The notes under the pieces are model-generated. The model was given only the letters and a program-made list of their open reading frames with translations. It searched no databases and was not told the DNA's origin. DNA of 64,000 nt from Spinacia oleracea (Eukaryota; Streptophyta; Magnoliopsida; Caryophyllales; Amaranthaceae): positions 65,587,671 through 65,651,670 of the forward strand of contig NC_079492.1 in assembly GCF_020520425.1 (NCBI RefSeq), in the 5' to 3' direction. The position numbers and the translations under genes are program-made. Below are positions 33,949 to 46,967 of this stretch, piece after piece. Numbering within the stretch: position 1 is the stretch's first letter; the number at the start of each line of letters is the position of its first letter.

Positions 33949-35110
33949 TGTAGACGCCTACATTTAACCCCTGGCCAGAAGCGGTAAATTCAATGATGAA
34001 ACCAAACACTACATGTCAGCGCTTTCCTGAACAAGCAAAAAACATCTTACAACTGACTGAAGCGATCTCATAATCCATATTTTCATTTATAGTAACTTCT
34101 ATTTATAGTAACTACCATTCTAAACAGCTACCGAGTATAGTAACTGTATAAGATAGATATTCAAGGAGATCAGGTTGCACTATAATTAATCCCTTGAAAA
34201 AGATAAGAGTTGCACTCCAACTAGTCTTGTAGAAGAGATAAAACCGTGAACGTACATAGAATTCGGAATAAACCTGGAGAATTTAGAAAAATGCGTGGAT
34301 AGATTTACTAGCACCCGAAAATTGTTCACATAATCTTTTATTGAACATGCCTAATAAGATAATCTCTGAACAAATCGGTATTGTGAAGCACCTTAAATCT
34401 ATCTAAATCACTCTGTTGACTTTGTTTATTTAATACTTGTGCATTAAAATTAACTTAGATTAGTAATGTAGCCTAACACATGCCCCTTTCGTCGCTGCAC
34501 TGAACTAGTAAGGACCGCCGCATGGGCTAATGTTGGGCACTCACCGTATTAGTAAATGTCCCTTGAACTCTCAATCCCTACTCTACGGATGTACATTGAG
34601 CGATCTTCACATCAGGGATCATGTAGGGGGCTGTTTTTGAGTTTCTTTCTCTCGTATTTTGTATTAATTATATTTTAAAATTTCGTAATGAAAGTTTTGG
34701 GAATTTGACGAATCCTATTTGGAAAACGCTAAAGTCCTAAACTTAGCCGATTTATAGAAAAGTCCGACTATTAGATTTGGCTTGATTTTTGACAATCCCA
34801 CCCCCAAGGGGAGCTAAAATCTAAGTTTGAACTAGTGACTAATCAGTTTGGACATATTGAAAACCGGAATTCAATTTATGCAAAATGCGTTAGAAATTGC
34901 CCCTCCGGCTAATAAATATTGAATTCCGACAGAGTCACCACCAAAACGGTTTATGGGTCCGGTTTGGAAAGACCAAATGACCCGAGATAAGACTAGGACT
35001 GGAAACCGCATAGAGACTCGGGTAATGGAACGAAGCACTTATTTAGAAAGATTTGACAAGTTTGGTTCAATCAACACAAGGATCATTTTCGTGTACAATC
35101 CTAATCATGA
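33949..35110 (+). mobile_element. Old, diverged Tat-type LTR
   Basis: It begins TGTAGACGCCTACATTT like the start of the Tat LTRs and ends near sequence resembling their CCTCAATCTCTACC...GATC and GAATGGCGACTCC segments. It is heavily diverged, so this is an older layer than elements 1 and 2. Confidence 0.5.
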
Positions 35111-35172
35111 AAAAGTAAAGAATAAATAGTGACGAAGTGAGTATTAAATTCGTTGAAAATCATAAACAATAA

Positions 35173-35543
35173 CACTGTATTTGGTAGGAAAAGTATAACT
35201 ATGGAAATCTGTAGGAAATTAAATCTGAAGAAATATGTAGAAATCTCTAAATTTTAATTTGTTCGGCTAATTATTATGGAAAACTGGGGAAATTGGAATA
35301 TCACATATTTTTCATTCTTTAATTTTGTTTTACACATTTCCACAGTTTTTCCATCACATTTGAGTGGAAAATGTGGAAAATAAAACACGCAAAATATAAC
35401 TAGTTGATTTCCACACATTTCCACACATTTCATTTTCCCCACTTTTCCATTTAAATTACCAAACAAGCTAAAATTAAGGAATTCTCCTATTTCCACAATT
35501 TTACACACTTTTCCTCATTAAACTAGAGTTCCCAAACACAGTG
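35173..35543. mobile_element. Tourist-like MITE
   Basis: 371 bp with inverted ends CACTGTATTTGG and CCAAACACAGTG, and TAA on both sides (35170-35172, 35544-35546). Confidence 0.8.
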
Positions 35544-35668
35544 TAAAACTATTATTAAAAACAAAACACTAACTTGGACAAAAATAATTAAGTAGAGAAA
35601 AAAAAAGAATTATAAAAAATCTAATTTATTAGAAAAAAGTCAAATTTCATTCCGTTACTTGTTCAAGC

Positions 35669-37028
35669 TGTAAGGTTATGAACAATATAATTCATGCGGA
35701 ACAGCCATAAAGTCAGGAATCCAAATTAATAGCCACATAGTCAATTAGCATAATTTAGTATACATACTATATGATGCGTGCCTTCCCTAACTGCTCTCGA
35801 ACCGAACAAGAACAAGTGCATGATTCCAAATCTCGCCCCTCCGTAGATAATCCACGGCACGTTCGACTCTGCCTTAGATTCAACCAAATAGAATATTCTC
35901 TAAGGTTTTATGCAATCGGGAAACTCATAAAGGTGATAGGCAAATATTAAATTCAACAAATATTAAATTCTCCCTTGAATTTAATGTATTGTGTGTTGTA
36001 TATAAATTGTGATCATGAACCACAAATATAAGGTGGAAAAGGGGAAGAATAATATCCTACTAGGAATCAATTAACTAAATCCATTAGGACTCTAGTTAAT
36101 TATTATTATTAGAACTCAAGGGATAATCAAACACTAATTATTTAGATCTATCCTAGAAATCTAATTATTATAGGATTAGGAAAACAATAGCATGAGGGCC
36201 AAGCTACTTGTCGCGCAACTAGCTTGGCGCCCAAGGCTTGCTTAGCGCACAAGCAATCGACCCAGCCCTTGCAGCGTGTGGCTCGAGGCCCACGTCGTTG
36301 CTCATGGCTTGGCGCCCAAGCTTACAGCACGCGGCCCATTGCTGGGCGCTGCTGCGTTTTGCTCGGCCCAAGCGAGCTGCTCTGTGCGGTCTTGCTAGGC
36401 GTTGGGCCTGGCGCTTGCGCTGGGCCTTGCGTCTCGCAAGCTCGCTCGTCGAGCAGTCGCTCGTCGCGCTTCCTATTCGTTTTCCAATTCCGGAATTTAT
36501 TTCCGATTCGAACAATATTTACGTTTCCGATAATATTTCCGATTCCAACAATATTTTCCGATTCCAACAATATTTCTATTTCCGATAATATTTTCCGATA
36601 CGAACCATATTTCCGTTTCCGGCAATATCTTCGACTTGGATGATATTTATATTTCCGTCATGAACCATATTTCCGTTTCCGGCAATATCTTCATTTCCGG
36701 AAAATATTCCCTTTTACCCTTTTGATGGTTCTACCTCCCATTGGAACTAAGATCCATCATTTCCGAATGACCATAAATAGAGTACTTAATGAATATTATA
36801 TTTACTTAAATACTTGATCCTTTCACGCACTATTTGTGTGACCTTACGGTTTCAGTCAAGAGTAAGTTGTGGATTAATATATTAATTCCACTTGAACTGA
36901 AGTGTCCTCTAGCTAGGCATTCAGATCACTTAATATCACTGAATTATTAACTTGTTAATTAATACTGAACCACATTTATTAGACTTAGCATTAAATGCAA
37001 ACTTGGACCAAGGTCATTATTTCCTTCA
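35669..37028 (-). repeat. 3' LTR of the Copia element
   Basis: 1360 bp, TG...CA on the minus strand. It contains a GC-rich block (36180-36470) with the palindromic word TTGGCGCCCAA and then an array of TTCCG words (36474-36712). Confidence 0.8.
36474..36712. repeat. Degenerate array of AATATTTCCG words
   Basis: About a dozen units of roughly 20 bp built on CAATATTTCCGATTCCG. The homologous array in the other LTR is at 57012-57300. Confidence 0.75.
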
Positions 37029-38004
37029 ATCTCCCACTTGTCCTTAGGGACAAATGCGCATTTCCTAATGCCTTTGTTGCTCGATGCCTGCTCATGAACA
37101 TAAGGTAAAAGTAGTCATCCTTATTATGTCCAGAGGTACTTCTAGGTGTCAAAGTTCAACTGGTCAAAGAAACAGATAATCATAGCCTATGATTCATCTG
37201 AGCACGACCATGCATTTTATAGTTTCTAGCTCTCCGAGTGGCCTTGTACAAATTTTGGCATCTCATCCTGATTTATGGGAGGACAATCCTAATCTTGTGA
37301 TCTTGAGGTTAGACTTCGTTTGATAGGTGATTTCCCGAGCGTTGCCGTTATAGTCTCCTTTTACGGTGCGACGTTTGACAACGTCAAAGTAACCAGTTCT
37401 CAAACAAGTAATATCAAATCACTCAGGTATTGAGGATTAGTGTCTAATAAGATAATAAAATTTACTTATGACAAATTTTCATCTCTTACAGTAAAGTTTC
37501 ATATGTCTGTCCGATACTAATCTTATCAAGTAAGTATCTATGCAAATTATTGCGAAATTTCGATGTTCACATAGCTTAAGAAACAGAACTACTAGTTATC
37601 TTTCATTCTAGTCGTCTAGCATTTTCTATGCGTCCACCTTTATAGAAAACTTCTAACTATGGACCATTTTCAAATTTTGACATTCAAGTTCACTTGATAG
37701 ACATTTCTTAGTCACAGGACGGGTCTTGACAGTCCATCTTGAATATATTATCAAATTGAAAAGACTCATCATTTAATACTAAACCAAGATTAAATGGAAT
37801 ATGAAAATACATTTCATATATGATAAATGTTTAACCTGAATATTTTACAACCATGGGCCTCGAACCCATCCTTAAAACAATTGATGAAATTCAAAACTAT
37901 GTTTGACTTCCAGTGCCACAATGTGAGTGTTTTATCTCACTTGTTGTATAGGTTTAGTTATCATGCTTTGCCAATCTTAATATCCTTTTCATCGAATGCC
38001 TTTC
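37029..38004 (-). other. 3' non-coding part of the Copia element
   Basis: No ORF. The PPT AAGTGGGAGAT (minus) lies at its LTR end. The sequence runs up to the solo LTR at 38005, preceded by the target copy CTTTC (38000-38004). Confidence 0.6.
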
Positions 38005-41000
38005 TGTAGCCGCCCGCCCTTGACGAGCTGCTTGCAAGTTACAATTAAAACCTACTAAACAAACTGACTTTTCAAACAACTTCAAAGATTTAATTACGGC
38101 TTAGCCTATCTCAAAGACACTAATTAAAAATCTTAAACTTAACTAATTATAAAAAAAAAAAAATCGGCAGCACTTCCCCTAAATATGGACAACCTAAAAC
38201 ATTGCTTAGGAAATTACGTCATAACTTTTTTCACCTACTTCAATTACATCATTCCAACATATAACATATTCCAAAACACCACCAGGGTGTCACTGCAACA
38301 ACCCTCACTTAATAAGCTAGCACACTTAACCTTGAATTGAACAACTTAACTCAAAATACTGTCTAACTTAATTTCGAACTTGACAAGGATTAAGAATCCA
38401 TAAATTATGAACTAGAAACCTCTTATAAGGAATAATACAAGCCACAATAAGTTCTGCAATGACTTAATTACACCTTAGTGAATTCATAACCTCTCCTTGA
38501 GCCAAATGAGACCTTTGGAGAACTTTAGGCACCTTGAACCTTGAACTAGACTGGATCTTTGCTTCCTGCAAAACTTGTTAACACTGCCCCCACCAGGGCA
38601 GGTTCATAGAACAAAGTCAGCGGAAATCTGAGTACACATGTCCAACCTGAAATGCATTTGTTAGGTGGCTCAACATAATTTTGTTTCTAATTTTATATTT
38701 TTCTTTGGAAAGCAACTTCGATTCTTAAACGCACTTGGGAAAACAATTGCTTGATGAAACGTTATAATTTCTTTAAAAACCATTTCAAGAAATCCTTATT
38801 ATTCAACAAAATATTTGAAAACAATACAATAGTTTTTGCTCACAATAACTTCAGACTTTCCTTAATATGCCGCATGATTCCCAAATTCACAATCACCTCA
38901 ATAATTTAACTCGCAGCTTATTACTCTAGTTATTGTCGTACTCTTATTCATTTCCAATCATAACTCTATAAGTCCTTTACTCATAACATTTATTTATTCA
39001 TAGCTTAATACGAAACTCATTGCCACAATGTTACCAAAGTCTTATAGCTTTGCTACAAAACATGCTCACAAACACAATTCAAACTCACAATGCACATTTG
39101 GTATAATTTCATAATTCAATGCGAAAGAGATAATTTATTTCAACATATTAGTTTTCAGTTGGGGAAAGTGAACACGAATAAAGAGGGGTCAGCACGACCA
39201 GCTGTCTCTATACGGTGTGGGTCGTCACCCTCCTGATGAACATACGCTTGCAAGACTTAACTAGGACATGTCCCTAACTACGGGTCTATCCCGCTTCTAC
39301 GAGTCTACTTTTGTAGCACTCGCTTTACGGCCAAGCCGCTTTAACGGGTCTATCCCGCCGAACTACGGGTCAAGCCCGCTTACCACGAGTCTACTGATGT
39401 AGCACTCGCTTCCAGATATGGGTCAAGCCCATTTACCACGAGTCTACTGAAGTAGAACTCGCTTCCAATGTTTTTCATCACCGATGCATGTGAGCACTAC
39501 GCCACACATACTCGGCTACTTTCCCCTACTTAAGCATTTTATTACCAATTTAAGGTTTGATATCAAACTTAAGTTACAATCCCTAAATCATGAATTAACT
39601 TCTTCCTCATTATATTTCAACTCAGCTTCTATCTTATATAAATCTTTACCCGATTCCATTATCAACTCAAGACTCGTTGACTCTTTGCACTTACATTACT
39701 CACACTGTAAAGATCTAGTTAACCCATAATTTCACTCTTAATGATTTGTTCCTCTGACTAAACTTCTTAACCAATAAACTCATAATTTGACCTCAAAAGG
39801 GTAACATTCTTAACATAAATCTATTTGAGACTCCAATGAATAATTGAATAGACTCGAAGTATGATTCGGTTATAAAATTTTAAGTTTAGGCAAGCTTAGA
39901 GTGCCTGAAATGTATTTATAAAACATTTAATAGAATATTTATGTTAAAACAATCTTAACGAATAAGGAAATAGCTATTAGTTTTTTTTATATATACTATT
40001 TTCATAATTAATCATCTTAGTTTAGTTGGAAATTCAAATCGTTTCAATGTTCTTTATAACAAAATCGTTCTTATAAAGCATTATAGCATCGTTTATATCA
40101 AAAATTTGTTTTGTGAAGCTTATTTGAAAGCACTATCTTTATTTATAAAAATCATTTTCTTTAAGAAAACACGCTCGTAACATATTATATCTTAATTATG
40201 GCTATGTTAAGTGAAGATCTTTATAGTTATTTTTAAAAAAATCAGTTTAACTTATAACTCACAATCTTAAGAAACGAAAAACGTTTGATTTCAGGAATTC
40301 CAAAGAGAATATAACTTAATAAAATTTGAAATATATCTCGTCCTTGGAAATCAGCTCTTTCAAAATCATTTTTGACCATGCCTTTGATTATTCTAAATTT
40401 TAGTTTTGAATTTCTCATAAATTTTATCATTCAAACCTTAATACCTTAGGAACTCGAGTTAGAATACTCCCATCTTGCACATGATTTTTGCTTAATCAAT
40501 AACGGTTCCAATTTATGATTCACTCTTATTTAAGATACCCTTAGCCTTTTGACTCATTTGCATATATCACGATTCACCATGACACTAGTTTGTTCCCAAA
40601 TTCAATCCTCAAGGACCCTTGATCAACTCAATTATCTAATCACTCGACCTTTCAACCAAAACTATTTCTCACTTGAATTCTCAGTCGGCACAAATAATCA
40701 TTCAAAAGAATAAAGATTCTTAATACATTACAAACAATTTGCAAAACATATTTCAATTCGAAAAACACAATTCGATATGCAAAATGCAATTCAATTTAAT
40801 TTGCCAAATACGATTCAATTTCTAAAGCACAATTCAATTTGCAAGGCACATTTCAATTCCATACATACATATATTAATAAATAATACTTAAACTCAAATA
40901 TTATTTCAAACGTTGAAAATGGTTGGACAATGTACCTTGAATTACCGATGCATATGAACTCCAAGAGATACATATTTAATCATCTCTCTCCACTTTACTC

Positions 41001-42571
41001 CATAACTTTATTCTCTTTATTCACCTTGCAACAATTTACCTCCAACACAAAAGACATGAATTAATACTCATTCATCTAAATCGAACTAAACTAAGTCAAT
41101 TTCTCTTTGAAATCTTCCAAATTAACCTTTTGGAATTTCATTCTAATTTACCCATGACCTTAATTGAATTCTTTTTGAAACCTTCAACGATTTTCGAAAA
41201 CTTAATTCCATAATTAGTATGTCATAGATTGCTCGACATGGATTAAGATTAAAATCATAATTGAAATACTTATTTGATTAAATAAATTAATTTTGGAAAA
41301 CTCAAACATATCTTCTTAAGAACCCTTCTTTGTATCACGAAACATTAATCTGAATTTCCCAAATATTATATCAAATACCTACTTAATTCCATAACCAAAA
41401 ATCATTTTAATGAAATCAAAATAATAAGTCAATAAGAAATTATTTCCATAAAGCTTTACAATTGAATTAGGATAACTAAAATAGATGAAATTTCATTGAA
41501 TTTGGAATTATACCCTCAAGTAAATTGGAGAGGCAGGAAGGAAGACAACAACGACAAGCATCAACGACAAGAATCAACAACAACCACAACATTGCTAGCA
41601 ACAACCCCGGCGACCCAGAGTTGGGCGGCGCTCGAGACCAGAGGTGGTCGAGGACCAAGAGGAAAAATAGAGACCGAGGAGAGGAGCAGGGAGTGGAAAA
41701 CACCAATGGGTAAGATCAACATCATCACCAACAGCGGTGAAGAGGGCAGCACCACCACAGTAGATGAGAGAGAAAATTAATTGAGTTAGGGTTTGCAAAT
41801 TGGGGTTTTAAATTAATCCAATCACCAAGGGAAAGGGTTAGATATATTACCAATTGATAATGGAGTGATGTTGATGGTGGATTCGTGACCACCGTCGGCG
41901 GCGGCAAGATATGCGAGAGGACCAAGGAGAGAGAATCAGAGTCAGCAATAACAACAACAAAGGCGATGACCGGTGTAAAGAAGACGCGGAGGAGCAGGGG
42001 CTCGGTGCAGTGCTGCGCGGAGCGGCGGTGGAGTGAGGAAGAGAGAGAGGTCGAAGACCAAAGTAATGAGGAGAGGAAGGTCGTGTATGGAGAGCCGAAA
42101 ATGAAGACAAGGAGTGGAGTGAGACTGAGAAAATAAGAGGAATAAGGGTCTCCAGATTTTTCTAGAGTGATTCCTTTTCACAAAGGAGATGCTGACTTTT
42201 ACTATAGATGACACATTTTAAAAATAGGAAGGAATAATTTGGCATGATTTTATTAGCAACTTACTTTATTTCCTCTTTTTTCTTTAAGCTAAAATATAAA
42301 TAATCATAATCACTTAAATAAAATAAAATAAATTAAAAATTCCATACCAATTTTTTTTAAATTTTAAAACTTTTATTCATTCAGGAAAGTAAATTGTTAA
42401 AACAAATTGTTAATTCGATTTAAAATAGAAATGTTAAGTAAATTATTTTAGAATAAAAAACTTAAAATCCCAATTCTTTAATTTATTTTAAGAGTGGTTT
42501 AAGAATGAAATTTAGCTAGTAAATATACTTTAACACCAAATTGAAAGCTGCTAAAAATCAGGGCTGTTACA
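38005..42571 (-). mobile_element. 4.6 kb probable solo LTR (chromovirus type)
   Basis: Ends TGTAGCCGCCC and GGGCTGTTACA are inverted repeats, and CTTTC flanks both sides (38000-38004, 42572-42576), a clean 5-bp target duplication. Read on the minus strand it begins TGTAACAGCCC, like chromovirus LTRs, with a CT-rich block soon after the start (41500-42200), the layout of the LTR at 633. A tandem array of ACGGGTCTATCCCGC and ACGAGTCTACT words lies at about 39275-39475. No direct repeat of the ends occurs inside, so a solo LTR is preferred over a full element. Its ORFs are composition artefacts. Confidence 0.7.
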
Positions 42572-44174
42572 CTTTCGATATAGGATGATAAGATCTTTTG
42601 AGTTTTATTATGTGATCTAGTCTTTCTCGCTTCAATAGTGGTTCTACGCATTTTGCAATGAAGAACCATCAAGTCAGCAGACATGTGATCCACCCAGGGT
42701 TCAGTGAAGAACTCTTTAAAATAAATAGCTTAGTTTTATTGCTTCTTAGGCAATAAGTACTTTAACTTCAACTGTATAGGTTGCTAGTGATGCTTTGTTT
42801 GGATTTGCTTATCCAAGCAGTTCATAGATATGTGGATGACTTTCCATCTGTATCTTAGAACATAGAAATTAATATTTAATTTCCCATGCAACAACTCATG
42901 GCCTTCAATCCATGTTGCCATTTCAAAACACGATGCATCGTAGCTCATCCTTACCAATGGTTAACTCCAAAGAGATATTTCTTGATTCTTTGCCAGTGTT
43001 TATGCGTGTAACATCAATATTTAGCATATCTTCATTTCCTTGAATAAAAAAACTAATCCTATGTACCTTTTCAAGTACCATAAGTTTTTCTTGATCTCAA
43101 TCTACTTGATCTTTACTTAGACCAATAGAGATTGGTATGTGTTCGTCATGCCTAAAATCACACGATACATTTTTTGGCGATCCTCATATTATATCATACA
43201 TGATAAATTATTCTCAATTGAGTTCTATCCATCAAATTTTGGCTTATTCAGTTTCAGTAGATACTGAATCTAGCTAATTTCTTTAATATATAATGTAGGT
43301 GAAGAATCTCATCTAGATTCTTTGACGTTTAACTTAGTATATGCTTTACATAGTCTAAACATTCATTACTCAGATTTATTCATATGGGTCAAATATCTAC
43401 AATGGAGTCTTTAATGTTTGATTTAGTAAATCCCATTATTTAATCTAAAACAATATTCTAAGATCATTGTAAATAGATCTTAGTACCCAGTATTTACTAA
43501 GTTTCCCCTTGGTCCACCATTCATAAATAATTTTCAAATCTAAGTCATTAGCATTTGAATGTTATTTTGCAATAGAGAGATATGTGTGATACGCATAGGA
43601 CCAATTAAGTTTTACGCACTCCCACTAAACTTCTTATATATTTATAATATTCATGTATATTTTATGAAACTAAAATACTTATTAGCTTCACTAAAATATA
43701 GTTCCAATTCCTAATTGCTTGCTTAAATCCATACAATGATTTCATAAGCTAGCATTCATTTCAAGCATTATTTGGATCCACAAATCCTATCACAGTTCAT
43801 GTACATAGTTTCTTACAGTATTTGGTTGAGGAATACGTTTTGTCATCCAATTGCCATATGTGCCAATATGCAATCATTGCTTGATTTATAGACTTGAGCA
43901 TTACCATTATGCATGAGGTTTCAACACAATCCGTCGTGAATTTGCTTGTAACCTTTAGAAACTAATCTAGCTTTGTGTGAAGACACAATTCTATGTTTGA
44001 TGGTTTTTATCCTTAAAACCAATTTGCAACCAATGTGTAATCCATTCTTGCAAATCAACAAAATTTCAATTTTGTCAATTAATTACATCCACGAAATTAA
44101 TCTCCACTTTAATTCTTTGCAAATTTATAAAATTTAATCCATGTTAACTATAATAGATTATGCAATTATTAGAG
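42572..44174 (-). pseudogene. Copia reverse transcriptase remnant
   Basis: On the minus strand, between about 44060 and 43690, broken frames spell Copia RT landmarks: KARLVSKGYKQIH, IWQLDDKT, then FVDPNNA and KSLYGFKQAIRNWN (family norm SLYGLKQA-R-W). Stops and frameshifts interrupt throughout. It starts almost immediately after the primer site, so gag, protease and integrase have been deleted. Downstream sequence (43600-42580) may be decayed RNase H but gives no firm motif. Confidence 0.65.
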
Positions 44175-44188
44175 GCTTGTGATACCAC
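44175..44188 (-). other. Copia primer binding site
   Basis: TGGTATCACAAGCC in element sense, next to the LTR. Its first eight bases equal the initiator-Met site. Confidence 0.7.
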
Positions 44189-44486
44189 TGTAAGGTTATG
44201 AACAATATAATTCATGCCAGAAAACCATAAATCCAGGAATCCAAATTAATTACCACATAGTCAATTAGCATAATTTAGTATACATACTATATGATGCGTG
44301 CCTTCCCTAGCTTCTCTCGAACCGAACAAGTACAGGGCTCTAAATTTCTCCCCTCCGTAGATAGTCCACAGCACCTTCGGATCTTCTTTAGATTCAACCA
44401 ACTAGAATATTCTCTAAGGTTTTATGCACTCGGTAAACTCACATATTTAATGTATTTTGTATTTTATATAAATTGTGATCACAAAC
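44189..44486 (-). repeat. Copia 5' LTR, inner part
   Basis: Matches 35669 to about 36020. It is interrupted by Tat element 2 and continues at 56835 after loss of about 240 bp. Confidence 0.8.
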
Positions 44487-45739
44487 TGTAGACACCTACT
44501 TTTGTCCCCATTCCCGAAAGGGAAGGTTCGATGATGAGAACATAAATCTCCACTTGACAACGCATTTCCTATAAAATAACGAATCTCAATTCCCCTTTTC
44601 ATTTCACCCGAAACCTGCTATTTATGGAAACTTGCTAAAAATAGTAACTGCCGTAATGGGTAGTTGTTAAAAGTGGCAAGTCATAAAAGATAGAAACCTG
44701 TCAGAATTAGGTGTTGCACTCCAACATAAATCCTAAATGAGATAGAAATTGCGAGAGAATCCTATTCCTAATATGATTCGAAAATAAGAGTCACGCATTA
44801 ATTAAAATCCTAACGAGCCTAGAGTTCGTAACGGGCCCAGACGCATTCCGTCACAAGGTTAATACGCACTAAAAGACTCAATTAAATCTCAAACACTCCG
44901 GATTTTAGGAATCCGAATCTGACTAAGAAAACAGCCCAAACCCTATTTTCAACGCCTGGTTCTGGGCGCCGAAATCTTCTGGTTCTGGTTCTGGGCGCCG
45001 AAATCCATAAATCGAACAGAACGTATCCTGTCCCATAACTTGAGATTCGTTAAATAAAAGGAGAAAAAGCAAAGTCAAAGTTGTTAGTTTTCTGAGAACC
45101 GTGACGCACATCTCAAGGGTGCGTCGTAATGTGTCCCTTTTCTATGATTTAATTTCTTTCCTCGCCCTTTTATGAACTGTTAAACTAATTAAAACTGATT
45201 GTTCGATCACGCCTAATAAAGATAATATGTTGGGAAATTGGATTATCATGCTAGGTCCCTTAAAACAATCTAAATCAGATAATCGCGTTCGATCTAGTAC
45301 TATATGTTGCATATTGTTAAAATCAACTCAAAGTAGTTTAATAGTTAACGCATGTCCCTTCAATTATTTATGCTGAGCTAGTAAGGATATCCTGCCTCTG
45401 GAGTTATCGAAGAGGGAGTACTCCTCTCGGTAGTTACAGTCCCCCGAACCCTCAATCTCTACCTTGCGGGTGTATGTTGAGAGATCCCCACACCAGGGAT
45501 CACAAGGGAACCTACGGCCGTCGTGGTCAAACATAATTGCACTCCCTTTATGTCACGATAACCGGGTTTTGTCACTTTTTCTCATTGTCGTTAAAAACTG
45601 AATGGCGACTCCTATATTACTAGTCAATTGGGTGTAAACTCACAGGAAATCCAATTACACTTAATTTGACAAAAAGAAACGTCACACCCACGAGGGACAA
45701 GGTCACGCATTAGCCTTGTGCTTTTTCGACCCCCTCACT
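44487..45739 (+). repeat. 5' LTR of Tat element 2, internally deleted
   Basis: 1253 bp against 1475 bp in element 1. The missing part lies between the GC palindrome and CATAAATCGAACAG and includes the TATA box. Confidence 0.8.
44947..45003. repeat. GC double palindrome, 5' LTR of element 2 (damaged)
   Basis: TTTTCAACGCCTGGTTCTGGGC followed by an altered second half. The LTR deletion begins at its end. Confidence 0.7.
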
Positions 45740-45740
45740 G

Positions 45741-45760
45741 TGGCGACTCCACTGGGGACA
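45741..45760 (+). other. Primer binding site, Tat element 2
   Basis: TGGCGACTCCACTGGGGACA, as in element 1. Confidence 0.75.
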
Positions 45761-46535
45761 GTGAAGGAAATACTCGTGCTCGTAGGTAATCAAAATAGCC
45801 GAAGGGTGAAACGATCCTACCCCGCGTTTTTTTCCCCATCAAGTTGGGACTACCTGAAAATCAGCATATTAATGTGAATGGACAGAACCGCATAACGAAT
45901 CTTGGCTCCCTTGATGTTTCATCTCGGGAGTTGGGACTAAGGATACCCATCGCCAACCGGGGGGTGCATACGCTTTGAATGTTGTCCACTCGGCACTTTC
46001 GCTAGCAGTACACCCGTCCCATACCCAATCGCTCGCCCATTAGGTCCCTCTCATTGGTGCATGCCCCCTTGGCTTACATCGTGATTGGCCTCTTGGGCGA
46101 AATTCGTCTGTTGAAGGCACTACCTCGACCGGGGCATGTGTTGGATCTGCGATAGAAGCGGTACCAAGCCAGGCGCAAATACTACCCATAGAAGCCTATC
46201 ATAAACTACATGACATATTATTATTGCCTCATGATGGAATGTTAGTTATGTGTAGCGAAATATAAGATTGTGTGTGACAAACTATCCTAGAAAAACCAAC
46301 GACCTTAAAAATTGCCCAAACATTCATAAACCAATTTGCCAAAGAGTTACACCGAAATACGTGTTCCGCAAACCCGAACGATCGCCACAAAAATAAGCGA
46401 CGCTCGGGATGGCCTGTAACGAATCCCACAAACGCTGCACAACGCGTAAAGGACGTTATTAGGCAAGCACGCAAAATCGAAGTCGCATAAACAAAAGTAG
46501 ATGCAAACAGAAAACGAGAACCAGCCAGGGACGCA

Positions 46536-46593
46536 TTTTCAACGCCCCTGGCTGGGCGCCAGAATTTCTCACGCCCGACGCTGGGCCCTGAAG
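46536..46593. repeat. GC double palindrome in the leader of element 2
   Basis: ACGCCCCTGGCTGGGCGCC followed by ACGCCCGACGCTGGGCC, in the same place as 15387-15444 in element 1. Confidence 0.8.
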
Positions 46594-46967
46594 TTGCTGC
46601 TTGGCCTTCTGGTCAGGCGCAGCAGCCTCGGTGCCCGCGAAAAAGAAAACACGTAGCAAAAAAACCGTTCGTAAAAAAAATTGCTGCGAGGGCGTAAGAA
46701 AAGCACTCGATTCTAAAAGCGACTCATAAAAAAGAATAACTCTTTGCGTCGTTGTTAGGCCTCCTACGACGACAATGCTCGGCACCAAAATCGAACATGC
46801 TAATAATTATGAATGTCACACGGGCAAGTGTTTCGAAAATCCAAAGAATGACCAAAAGAAAAACCAAAAGTGTACCAACAAAAGAAAGAGTAAAAAACCA
46901 ATAGAGAGAGTCGAAGTCTAGACTAAGTAATACTTGAAACTTTGGGGCCTAAACTTTAGCTTATCTT

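Noticed and set aside
39275..39475. CRISPR-like spaced repeats (ACGGGTCTATCCCGC, ACGAGTCTACT)
   Set aside because: Plant nuclear LTR with short degenerate tandem words; repeats and gaps are irregular and there are no cas genes.
41476..42214. Cluster of short ORFs on both strands
   Set aside because: CT-rich promoter-proximal block of the probable solo LTR; no domain, and both strands are equally open.
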